Source: Oppiella nova
Lineage: Eukaryota > Arthropoda > Arachnida > Sarcoptiformes > Oppiidae
Direction: 5' to 3'
Assembly (NCBI GenBank): GCA_905397405.1
Contig: CAJPVJ010000255.1
Span: 3,868 to 30,233 of the forward strand
Length of the DNA: 26,366 nucleotides
Translations under genes and position numbers: made by a program
Shown here: positions 1-9,704 of the stretch, in pieces
Position numbering within the stretch: position 1 is the first letter of the stretch
Layout: every line of letters starts with the position of its first letter
Notes under the pieces: model-generated
Told to the model about the DNA's origin: nothing
Database searches by the model: none
What the model saw: the letters and a program-made list of their open reading frames with translations, nothing else

Positions 1-38
1 GCCGTAAATAAGAAATATGAGGGACAGGAAGAACTCAC
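1..38 (-). other. ASPP: Start of the next ASPP intron (partial)
   Basis: The minus strand reads exon ...GCCAAAGAA followed by GTGAGT, a near-consensus 5' splice site. The donor GT lies at positions 38-37. Sequence from there to the left edge is intron. The following exon, which should begin the ankyrin repeats, is outside the window. Confidence 0.85.
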
Positions 39-1206
39 TTCTTTGGCAGTTCTCTTGACGAGTTCGAGCTCTCCCTCCAGAGCGGCATCCAAGAGAAGGG
101 CGAGCGGATCAAAACTGACTCGTCTGCTCACCACTGGATGCTTCCCATTGGATGTGTTCTTGTGGTCCTCGTTATCATTCAGTTGTTGACACTTCAGATT
201 TCCTTTCACTCGCTTAGAGCCCACTATACTCTTATGGTTTGGCAAAACATTGAGCTCCGAATCCGCGCTCTGATCGCAATAATTGTCTTTCTTATTGTTG
301 CTCTCAATCATCAAATTAAACTCAAATCCCTGGCGAGTGGTCTCATCCTCGGCCTCAGTCTTTAGTTCCTTCGACGGCTGCTCTTTGATTAGATTTATAT
401 CACTTTCACTGTCTTTGTCGACACTTTTATCAGATTTTGTTTGCGTTAAATCGGATTGAATTTTGTTTATATTCGCATTCAATTGGTGTGAATTATCTTT
501 AATACAATCAGACAATGGCTGAGGAATAGACTTGACGTCGGACTGTGTTTGCGATACTACTGTATGGGTGGACTCGAAGTCAATTGATTTCTTAGTCTCA
601 GCTGACACTTGAAGAGCCAATTGCTGCTCCATCTCGTTATTGGCCACAACTGGACGTCTTTTATCTTTATGCCAATCATTGGATAAGTTATTATTATTAA
701 TGGTATTAATGGATGATATGTTTGCGAGAGTCGTAACAAGACTTTTATGATTATTATTAATGCCATTAGTTTTGATTGAGCCGTAAGTACTGTCTCTGCC
801 CTCACTCTTGGGTTGTAATGAATTGCAATTATCGGTTATATTACTTATATTGCCATTCTTTGTGCTTATCATTAATTTCGTGTCACAATTGTTTACATTG
901 TTTTGAGACGATAATGAAGAAGAGAGCGAAGATGTCGATGACATCATATCTAATGCCAGAGCACTGGTAGCACTGGTGGGGCCATTCAAATGGGAACCGT
1001 CTGTTGTCTCGTTGGCTTGTGATAACTGATGCGATGGTTCACTAGTATTACGGATTGGAGTCGTTTTGCTGGTCTTATCCTCATAGGAATGATGGATCAA
1101 TTGGTGCTGTTGTTGGCAATGGTGTGGCAGCTGTTGAATCATTAATCCAGTCTTACTATTGATAGTGTTATATGTCTTTTGAATGGCCAGAGATGTAAGA
1201 GGAAGC
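39..1206 (-). CDS. ASPP: ASPP homologue, exon with PP1-binding RVxF motif and start of the ankyrin-repeat region
   Basis: This is the last ASPP exon visible (residues about 593-982 of the assembled partial protein). The reading frame has no stop from the donor at 39/38 up to a TCA-complement stop near 1275. Its last 28 residues begin RVSFDPLALLLDAALEGELE, which matches the vertebrate ASPP segment that precedes the ankyrin repeats (RVKF/RVRF in ASPP2/ASPP1). RVSF, at 122-111, is a canonical protein phosphatase 1 docking motif. Known family role: ASPP proteins target PP1 and, through ankyrin repeats and SH3, bind p53-family and other partners at junctions and in the nucleus. The preceding roughly 360 residues are Asn/Ser/Lys/Asp-rich with no recognised domain. 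The donor is phase 0. The acceptor is chosen at AG 1208-1207 because it gives the phase required by the previous exon (two bases of a codon) and has a CTTAC branch-like motif just upstream. AG 1253-1252 is also phase-compatible and would add 15 residues. The exon is secure; its 5' edge is less so. Confidence 0.93.
111..122 (-). other. ASPP: RVSF protein phosphatase 1 docking motif
   Basis: The minus-strand codons CGA GTC AGT TTT encode RVSF, matching the PP1 RVxF consensus. It sits immediately before DPLALLLDAALEGE, the same place as the RVKF motif of human ASPP2. The variable position is Ser, which is a potential phosphorylation site that could modulate PP1 docking; that last point is inference. 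Confidence 0.85.
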
Positions 1207-2126
1207 CTAATAACATCGTAAGCAATCGTTATATGAGTTACTGTTATAGTGCTTTTGATAGACATTTTTAGACATCACATCCAAAATTATAAATCATTTT
1301 TAAGTTAAATCCTTATATAAAACGCCAATTCCTTAAGATTAAAGTGTATATAAAATCATAATTTAAAGTCTAATAAATGTTTTCATTTTGCCGTTTTTAT
1401 GTAATATATGAAAGTGTCATAAAAAACATTATTAGAAAATTGTTTTTAAAACATAGGAATTGACTTAAAATTGATGAAAAGCTATAATATAATACATTAA
1501 AACCACTCTTTCGTTCACAAGTGATTAAATTTGGTATAAAATAGGTATTAATATTACTTTTCCACAAAAAATACTCAACAAATGATTGATCGATAATAGA
1601 GAGGAAATAAATGATTGAATTTTGCGAACAAAACTGCATTTTTTCCGACTTTATCTCAATTTATAATCGTAGAGAGCTTTCAATCTTCAAATTTAATCAG
1701 TTGTGACAAACAATTTATTTGTTATTATATTAAGTCAACTCAAGTTAAAACAAAAACAAGACTAACATAGAAATTAAATACTGTTTTAACAAATGGTCAT
1801 CACTCGCCAATTCAATGTATGAATAATACAGTACTGCACTGTACTATGTAATTCAAACCAATGTTATTGTATAGTCAGAATAATAGCTGCACAACTAAAT
1901 ATAGCTTTTGCTTGAAATATGAAAAACAATTCAATGAAAAAAATAGTTAATTAAAATTTACTAAACAAAACAAATGAGAGATTCTTATCTACAAAAATCA
2001 AGATCCCTGTTGTGAACAAAACTTTTCTATTGTTTTAGAAATGATGTCTTTTGTATAATATAAATAAGATTAAAAATAGAGTAAAAAGACAAAACAATAT
2101 CGATTTTGTTATGCAGTCATACATAC
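1207..2126 (-). other. ASPP: ASPP intron (about 920 bp)
   Basis: The intron runs from donor GTATGT (minus, 2126-2121) to the chosen acceptor at 1208-1207. It is AT-rich with frequent stops in all frames. One 80-codon AT-rich frame at 1639-1397 (minus) looks like chance sequence, being dominated by Phe/Ile/Ser/Asn. I see no repeat or RNA gene in it. Confidence 0.8.
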
Positions 2127-3061
2127 CTATTGTATCCAGTATTAGATGTATTTATGGGTGCGTTACTAGAATTGGTCAAATGATTGGGCGATTTCTTATT
2201 AATATATCTCATGTTAGTTGTGAAGGCATTCATATCCTGTGATTCGTTATGGGTTTGAGCACTAAGTGAATGATTTGGTGTTTGACGGGGCGGTGGAGTG
2301 GGTTTCACGGGTACGGATGGCTTTGGGGGTACAATGGGTTTGGGTTTAGTTAGTGGCACTTTTGAAGCATTATTAGCTGTATGTGACTGAGTTGTATTCG
2401 GGGTATTTGTTGGCACACATTGGCTTTGAATGACACTTTGGTTTGAATTCATTAAATTGCTTTGTATTTTATGGGTTGATATTAAATTTTGGTTATTATT
2501 ATTAGTAATCATTTGGTTGTGTTTCCCTTGCTTATTATTATTGTATGAGTTAGTGTTGGGCTCCATATAATTAGACGCGTTATACATCTTTGGATTGACA
2601 TTTTGATAGGGATGTTGGGCTGAGTTGCAGTTATTGACAGAATTGTGCATTTGTTGCAACTTATAGGCAGTCATTCCGTTGTGATTGTGAGGAATGGACG
2701 CCCGATCCGAAGAGCCACTGCTTCCCGATGGCGACGGTCTCTCCTCTAACACTGAATTCTTGGCGTTTGTCTCAACTTTTGGATTATTATTACTGTTTAT
2801 GTTATTAATGTTTGTAATAATGGAAACATTGTTGTGATTATTACTGTTGTTATCGTTATTTGTCTCATCCGTGAGCTCGCAATGAATTCTATCGCTGTCT
2901 GGAGTCGAGACACACAACTGATTGGAGACCAAACTCTGGCCGTACAGTTGATAATGTGGTTGTTGTCTCACTCCAAACTTTGTATTATATGGTAGGGTTT
3001 GGTACTTATGGTCCTGTTTGCAGCCCATAAAGTCTTTATTGGCGTTAATGTGCGGATCAAA
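2127..3061 (-). CDS. ASPP: ASPP homologue, low-complexity and proline-rich linker exon
   Basis: This exon encodes residues about 282-593. It is continuous from acceptor ATATACAG (AG at 3063-3062) to donor GTATGT (GT at 2126-2125). It enters in phase 0 directly after the previous exon and leaves after two bases of a codon. The product is dominated by Asn, Gln, His, Ser and Thr runs encoded by AAT/AAC repeats, so it is probably disordered. About two thirds in lies a proline/lysine block, KPIVPPKPSVPVKPTPPPR (around 2345-2285), with several PxxP cores typical of SH3 ligands. A proline-rich linker between the coiled coil and the ankyrin-SH3 module is a defining ASPP feature (the name includes 'proline-rich'). 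A Ser/Gly cluster, PSPSGSSGSSDR, lies near the first third. The only alternative start is an upstream ATG inside the intron, which I reject because the acceptor keeps the frame. Confidence 0.93.
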
Positions 3062-3193
3062 CTGTATATAAATATAGATCAAAGTATTAAACGAGATTCT
3101 CTCTAAACAAGTGCTATGTATTGTCTAATGATTTAATTTGCCATTTGTTTGAATGTCTACAATAAAAAGTAATCACAAGTATGAAGGGTATAC
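3062..3193 (-). other. ASPP: Short ASPP intron (132 bp)
   Basis: A compact GT-AG intron with donor GTATAC at 3193-3188 and acceptor ...TTTATATACAG at 3062. It is phase 0 on both sides. Its small size contrasts with the kilobase introns around it. Confidence 0.9.
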
Positions 3194-3550
3194 CTCATTG
3201 ATTCTCTGTGTCTGTTCCCTGAGTACTGGCTCGACGGCAGCGATATTAATGTTAGCACTCAATGGTCTCATGGTTTGACTGACTTTACTCCTGTCTCCCC
3301 TGTGACATGAGCTCCGAAGCAGTCCATTAATATGAAGCTGATTCTCATCAAATCCATTATTATTGGCGCGAATTAGATTTGAATGCATTTGTGATGATAA
3401 TTGTTCATTGATTTGTCGCTTTCTGGCCAGTCTTTGCTGCAATTCACTGATCCTTTTGTCCACACGAACCATATCGGACTGCCTTTGCGTTAATAAACCT
3501 CTTTTAAGCATTAATTCGTGTCCATTCTGTTCACTCAATTTGCTTCGATA
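3194..3550 (-). CDS. ASPP: ASPP homologue, end of the conserved coiled coil
   Basis: Encodes 119 codons (residues about 163-281). It starts at YRSKLSEQN after acceptor GATTAG (AG at 3552-3551) and ends at RINE before donor GTATAC. Phase is 0 at both ends. VDKRISELQQRLARKR aligns without gaps to the vertebrate ASPP stretch MDKRVNELRDRLWKKK, which ends the family's alpha-helical coiled coil. YRSKLSEQN likewise matches the vertebrate segment just after the preceding exon junction. The second half is not helical and contains no known domain. The coiled coil of ASPP/RASSF8-type proteins mediates self- and hetero-association (established for the family). The TTG near 3538 is an internal Leu codon and not a start. 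Confidence 0.95.
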
Positions 3551-4595
3551 CTAATCATTGCAAAAAACAAATGAATCCAAAGGTTATTAAAATGCAATAA
3601 TCATTACTTCTATTACACGAAAAGAAAGGCTTGTTTTGTGAAATATATCTGTCATTAAGGAAACCTTTTATTGACAATTGGATAGTTTTTTTTGCCAAAA
3701 GTGATATCGAGTGGAAAACTTGTTAGGGAACTCCAGTCCATTCTTAGGGTTAATGAGAAATAGTTTTCTCATTAGAAGCAAAGAATACTTTTTTAATTCA
3801 CTACTAGTTGTGAACTTCTCTCCTTTATATCGTAATACAACTTCTTTTTTATATAACTTATTCTCAATTCTATGACATTGAATGGAAACGATTGGCAAAT
3901 ACTTTCAAATATTAATTGCATGAATTGTCTGGTGTTTTATTTACTTTATGTTTGGGTATTCATGAAAATAAAGGAATCGTTTCATATATTTATATAATAT
4001 ATATTCGCGATTATATGTATATATATTGTGTGCAAACGTTTGTTTCAATGTATTCAGGATTTTGTTTTGCAAACAGATCACGGAATACCTTTAACTAAAT
4101 AAATGCTTATTTTTGCCAAAAACTCAGCAAAACGTGGATTTATTTTTCAATTTCCAAATTGAATCAAAAGGGAAATGTGAATAAAATTGCAGTCTAGATC
4201 TCTTTAATATTGGACTTTTAATGTTGACTTATTTTCCAAAACAAATCTAAACATGATAACTTTCTATTATATTAAAACTTTCTTAATCTATAATTAATTT
4301 TAGATTTAATCTAAAAATTTATTAAAACGTTGAATAGAATTACAAAATAAATGACATGAAATTAAGTGAAATTCATATATTATAATATTTATACGAAAAC
4401 TAAATGATTAGATAGAATATACAGTACTTATGAAAAGGGCTTATCTTTGAATTACGAAATAATTATTTGTTTGAATTGAGTGTGAATTGAATGGTAGGAC
4501 TGGTTGTTGCAGAGATGGCAAAACGGATATTAAACGGGATTCTCGTAAACAGAGTTTAAACTCTTGTTTGAAAGTGGAGTTCAGTGTTCACTCAC
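3551..4595 (-). other. ASPP: ASPP intron (about 1.05 kb)
   Basis: Runs from donor GTGAGT (minus, 4595-4590) to acceptor GATTAG at 3552-3551. It is AT-rich. A 76-codon frame at 3898-3668 (minus) looks superficially protein-like but has no similarity I recognise, and the flanking exons align gaplessly to ASPP without it. Confidence 0.88.
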
Positions 4596-4792
4596 CAGTA
4601 GTTCTTGTCTTAACTTTTCCAATTCGATGCCATGCTTTGCATTTGAGATGCCGTTAATATGATAACTATTAGCTGTATTTCCTTTGCTCAGTTCCTCCAA
4701 TTGTCTGGTGAGGGCATCCACTTTAGTCAACGCCACTGACAGCTCCTTCTCCTTCTCGTTAAATAAGGCGCGAATGGATTCCAGTTCAGAGC
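4596..4792 (-). CDS. ASPP: ASPP homologue, coiled-coil exon
   Basis: Encodes residues about 97-162. It opens with two bases completing a TGC codon split across the 6.5-kb intron, then SELESIRALFNEKEKEL, followed by a helical stretch with VDALTRQLEELSKG. This aligns gaplessly to the vertebrate ASPP region ending VEELTRQLEMLKNG. It closes with ELEKLRQELL before donor GTGAGT (GT 4595-4594). Entry is in phase 1 and exit in phase 0, matching both neighbours. The acceptor is unusual: AAAAG at 4794-4793 has no adjacent polypyrimidine tract and is preceded by a tandem repeat (see separate entries). The alternative of reading into the repeat from the in-frame ATG at 4814 is unlikely, because it would break the gapless family alignment. 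Confidence 0.94.
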
Positions 4793-4905
4793 CTTTTGCA
4801 CCCATAGTATCCATGATATATAGTATCCATGATATCCATAGTATCCATGATATCCATACGACACATGCGAATGCATTTGAAAAAGAGAGAGAATATAGTC
4901 ATTAA
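4793..4905 (-). promoter_or_regulatory. Distant-branch-point 3' splice site with AG-free zone
   Basis: On the minus strand the acceptor AG at 4794-4793 is the first AG downstream of a clean polypyrimidine tract at 4893-4879 (TTCTCTCTCTTTTTC). A branch-like TTAATGAC (A at 4899) precedes that tract. No forward CT dinucleotide, and so no minus-strand AG, occurs from 4795 to 4948. The layout fits an AG exclusion zone with the branch point about 105 nt from the acceptor instead of the usual 20-40 nt. The branch point is inferred. Confidence 0.6.
4805..4856. repeat. Tandem repeat (about 3 copies of a 16-18-bp unit) beside a splice acceptor
   Basis: The forward strand repeats TAGTATCCATGATATCCA starting at 4805 (a 16-base variant ending TATA), 4821 and 4839. 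The last two copies are identical. It lies 11 bp from the 3' splice site of the adjacent ASPP exon, inside the intron. The unit lacks CT, so it adds no competing AG on the transcript strand. Confidence 0.9.
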
Positions 4906-7197
4906 AATTAAGTGAATCGTTGGTTGAGTCAAGTCATCGTAAATATCACTAAATTATTTAAGATAATCAGCGAAAGAACCGCATTATAAACAGGGTGAAC
5001 ATCACAGATGAGATGCACTCCGACTCTCACTTCACGATAATTCTCGGATCCATTTATTTATGCCTTCATCTCAATGGCAATGAACGCCACATTAAGCCGT
5101 AGATTTCATCTAATATTATCCTATTTGACGTGTGTTTCGAGTCTATTATCATTAGTCAATACATTACCGAAATTGAGTATCACTTTCACTAATTTATAAG
5201 TTAGGCTTAAATTAAGCATTTGTAATATTTTTGATTAATTCCAGTTACATTTTCCCATTTAATAGTAATATTTCAGTAAATATTTTACCAACATATTAGA
5301 GGTAAAGCATCTAAAATATTTAATACAACCATAACTACAATTGTAGGGTTTTAATCAAACAAAAACTATTCAAAATATAATATTCAAAACCGTGCAGAAG
5401 AATAACCTGTTTATTTTTTGTTTTATATTTTTGAGATATAAACCAACAATTTTTTAAATATATATAAAATTCATTTGAGCTTTATCTTATTTTTATAACT
5501 ATGACTTTAAAAATTTATTCGTTCAATGAATATGCAAATCATATTAAATGAATAACTAATGTATTGACTAAAATTCAGTACAGTATATGCTGTATATTAA
5601 ATACTTTAATTGCATTTTTCATTCAATGTATTAAATAATTGTTTATAAAAACTATTGATTGGGTGAAAAGTAAAATTTATTTCCGTTAATAGATTTAAAA
5701 ACAAAGTCAAATTGCATAAAAAAATTATTGATTTAATGTTTGTGAATCACATATAAAATATTTCTCTCCAGTAAGCAAAACAATAATATAATGTATAGAA
5801 AAGTTTATTATATTTTTATGTTAGAGCGAGCACTACATGACTATTAACTTAAATTTTTACAAAAATCAATACATGTATAAGTTATGTGCAGTTCTGTGCA
5901 TTAAGTCACCAATAAAAAAGTCACTACTTTCTATACCACAGCGTATCGTATAACTGTATATTTAGAAATATAGACAAACAATTAGATTTGACTACTCTTC
6001 CACTCAACCAAATATCAAACAGAATTAAACTTTTGCCTTAAATTCACAGAATATTCACATAATCAGACGAATAGCCTCGGAGTCTGATAGGATTTGTTTG
6101 CCTAATATTTGTATATAAAGTGCAATCCTGTTTAATGAAAACTCATTTATAGAGTATAGAGTACTGTATATTTTGTATACTAGCATAATTATCGTAATTC
6201 AGAAATTTATTTATAAAAATGAGAATTTTTAATATAAATAATTTGAGAGAATATCAACTTTCCAACTTTGATAAATGCAATTCTGCAAACAACAGCATAA
6301 CATAAATTGTATCATATTTTGTCGGTTGTAAACTGCACTTTTTCATTCATATAAGAATATTATCTCAGATTAAGACAATTCCTAAAAGACAAAAACAATT
6401 TAAAAACAAAAACTTTTTTAATCGAAACGACTTTTTTGAATCTAATCGCTGAACCGAAGAATATAAGAGAAACCGAAAAAACTCAACAAAATATATGAAA
6501 TCACTTGTTCCAATAACTTTCACAAAAATATTAATTATAAAAACCCTTAAAATATTCATTGATTTTTGAAAGAAAATTTCAATTAAAGTTTGTATGAATT
6601 AGTTGCCATAAAAATTAATGAGTTCTTAATTATGAAAAATTTTGATATGTATTAAAATAATGACAAATAAAAATAGGATTGTACATAATTAGTTTAGAAA
6701 GCGCTAATTGAAAGCAAATAAATAATTAAAAGTTTTCAGCTGAAAACTCAAATTAATGGCATTTCATCGAAATAATAATTGATTGTTAAAAGTAATAGAG
6801 CTTTAAGTTTAGTGAAAAACTCATGTAAAACAATATTGCAATCGCTTTCATGGGTTCTCTAAGGAAAAGACATTTCAAAGAGTGTCTCGGCTTAAAATTA
6901 GACTCGGGTATAGTGAGCAACGAAAACTACAGCTAAAATTGCTAAGAGTTTTATATAACAGTAATGTAGTGTAGAATTAAGCCTAAAGTCAGTCACAAAC
7001 TAACTAACGAGCCAAATGCCATTCCTATCCAATCCTTGTGATAGTTAGTGTGTATTACAACACATACCATACCGTATATTCAATATATGCTATTATGGCA
7101 CATACCATATGACACATAACTATGGAATGCAGAGTAAGTTTACCCGGTGCTGTACTTTAATCCATGCACAAAAATAAGTATAGATTACGTTTTATAA

Positions 7198-7230
<33 letters not shown>
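7198..7230 (+). repeat. (CT)n microsatellite
   Basis: A near-perfect CT dinucleotide run of about 33 bases with one CG interruption near its start. Confidence 0.97.
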
Positions 7231-8919
7231 GTTTATTTAGTGTTTATTTTCACGCTTTTTCGCATCTAAAGAAGTCTACAAAACAAAATTCGGGATAAAA
7301 TTCTTTTTATGCCAAAAGTTTTACTTTACTTTCATTTTTTATGTTCTCATAAAGTCTTATATCACAGAATAAGAGCTGAGAATAAACTTCAATGTTTCAC
7401 ACAATTTGAAAACTCATAAGTTTTCCCCAAATTCTGCTTATATTCACTGAATATACTCTACTTCTCACTTTAAGAGTATAAGAGTTAACTTTAAAAGATT
7501 ATTTACTTTTATTTTTGTTATTATTATATCGATATTTGAACTAAAAAATGTTTTGATTTCAATACCTTACGATTTAGTGCAGAATCGATATAAAATGTAT
7601 TGCTATTGTATAACAGATGTTAAACTCTTAAGAAATATGATCACTAAATAAACACAAACTTATATTCATTTTTCCATATTCTTTAAACTTTAAAAAAATC
7701 CAAAAAAATCTGTTCAAATATAATATCGGATATTAATATTGTGTTATACAATGTTGGGTATACTTTTATTATTTAATATATTTACTACCCGATTGCTTGA
7801 TAATAATACTGTACAGTATAAAAATTCAAAATTAAGGTATTAACTGTAAAATATAAAAGAGTGTAATCGTTAATTAAATTTGTTTTAAGCACAGGGCTAT
7901 GATAGATAAGTGCTATAATTTGTCCCTTTAATTGATGTATATTCCTGAGCTATTACCGGTTTTTAACAATTTTAATACATATTTAATTGTCATTTAATGG
8001 CTTCAGCTGTATAAGTAATCTAATCAAAGAATCTTTTTATTTGTATTAATTCTTTAATAGTAACTGTTTTTAGTCTTTAATCAGTCATACAGTAAATGCA
8101 TTGACTTTAATGTGTTATCGTTTCCTCAAAAAAGTCTGTATGGGATGTCTATTTTGTATGGATATGCAAAGCTTTAAAAGTCAGAAAATTTTAATTAATT
8201 AAATATCAAATTTGTTGAATCATATGATTCAGTGATTAAAATCAGTTTCAATTGAGAGGAATTCGCAGAAAATAAAGATCTGAATGAATAGAGCTTTGAT
8301 TTAATGGTTAATAGAATTATATGAATGGTATTTCTTTCTAATACTGTATATAAAAAGATTTTGTGGAGCTTCACAAACTCAAAATTGAACTAAAATTTGA
8401 TATACGTTTTGTACTGTATATATAAAAACTCCAACAAAATATCATTGGATTTTAAAAAGTCGAAGATTTGATAAATCTTTAAAGGACTTGAATCTTGAAA
8501 TGTGATCACATCTTAAATGGAAGTTTCGGTGCAAAATGTAAACTCAATATAAGTTTTAATAAAACTTTATGTGATTGGACTGTCGACTGAATAAACAGTA
8601 TTTGAGTTCAAAATACATAACAAATGATTACAAAATAAAAGTTAATAAGTAAATATTTGGTGGACTGATTCAGTGGTTTCCATGAATTTTCCTATTAAAT
8701 GAGATTTGTTGTCAAATCCAACAGTTGTGTTATATATCCGTCGAATGTTTACCGAAAACTCCAAAAATTTCAAACAACAATTTGGTTGCAATGACTCAAC
8801 ACTAGATACTATTAAAACTTAATGATAGCCTTTCGATACACAACTTTTGTTTTTGATAATTTATTTGAATGTATTTCTAATTCATTAAATCGAGTGATTG
8901 TCTGAGTCCTGAAGCATAC

Positions 8920-8980
8920 CTCTGGCTCTGGATGTGGCACTCGGTTAGGGTTTAGCCCTAAACGCAATAACAGTCTCTTC
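8920..8980 (-). other. Exon-like island inside the large ASPP intron (candidate cryptic or alternative exon)
   Basis: On the minus strand a 61-base segment is bounded by acceptor CAATTAG (AG 8982-8981) and donor GAG|GTATGC (GT 8919-8918). It is clearly less AT-rich than its flanks. The frame ending at the donor in phase 0 is open from 9015 to 8920 (32 codons). It is Arg/Leu-rich then Pro-rich, including RKRLLLRLGLNPNRVPHPEP. A 61-nt insertion between the two flanking ASPP exons would put an in-frame TGA at the junction, so it cannot be a normal ASPP coding exon. It could be a poison exon, part of another gene, or chance. I do not recognise the peptide. Confidence 0.25.
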
Positions 8981-9678
8981 CTAATTGTATAACTGGTTAA
9001 TCGCCGTTTGAGCCGTTAGTTTGTTCACTACTATTAGTTTCTAATGTGATTTGTTTTCACGGACTCAGCTAAGAGAAAATTTTTCAAAAAAGTATAGTTA
9101 ATGTTAAAGCATTAGTAGTGTTGGCACTGTTAGCACAGACTTCCTTATTCCCTCTTTCCTGTATTTCACCAGTTTTTGTGTGAATAACAGATTTATCATT
9201 GTTTGGATAACTGAGATAAAAAATGATAGAAATTAGTGAATAACTACCGAAAGTAATCATAAAATGGCAAACAAAAATAGCGAGAAAATATGATTTTCTT
9301 TAAGCGTCACAATTAGTGTTTGTATGGATTGTATTTAATGTTGTCTCTTGTCATACATTAAATGACAATTGTATACACAATAGTGAACACATTGTGATAG
9401 AGCACATCCACTACAGCTTACGAGTTACTGTAGTCTCAAACTATCCACAACTGCATTCAATTGTACAGTAGTGTTGGCTTATATAACATACAGCCACACA
9501 AAAACATCTTCTCCACGTTTTCAATGAAAATAATAAATTCAATTCAAACTTCAGACTAACCGTTAAACACATATAAGTAAGTATACATCATATACTACAA
9601 TGAAAACAATGGAAACTCGTTAAGTCATTCTATCGTAATATAATGTAGAAATCCAAAAAGAATTACAGAATATTATGG

Positions 9679-9704
9679 GAGAGAGAGAGAGAGAGAGAGA
9701 GAGA
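9679..9704 (+). repeat. (GA)n microsatellite
   Basis: A perfect GA run of 13 units. It is the only purine-strand member on the plus strand among the dinucleotide tracts of this window. Confidence 0.97.

Noticed and set aside
138-365. 75-codon plus-strand frame rich in hydrophobic residues
   Set aside because: It is the antisense shadow of the ASPP exon that encodes the RVSF region.
3668-3898. 76-codon minus-strand frame in an ASPP intron, possible missed exon
   Set aside because: The two flanking ASPP exons join in phase and align to the family without a gap; nothing recognisable in the frame.
4919-5060. Open minus-strand frame of about 46 codons just upstream of the AG-free zone
   Set aside because: No ASPP similarity, and inclusion is not needed for the continuous alignment. 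No clear donor was found.
9145-9169. Excellent plus-strand acceptor-like pyrimidine tract ending CACCAG
   Set aside because: No open frame or donor follows it. It lies antisense inside an ASPP intron.
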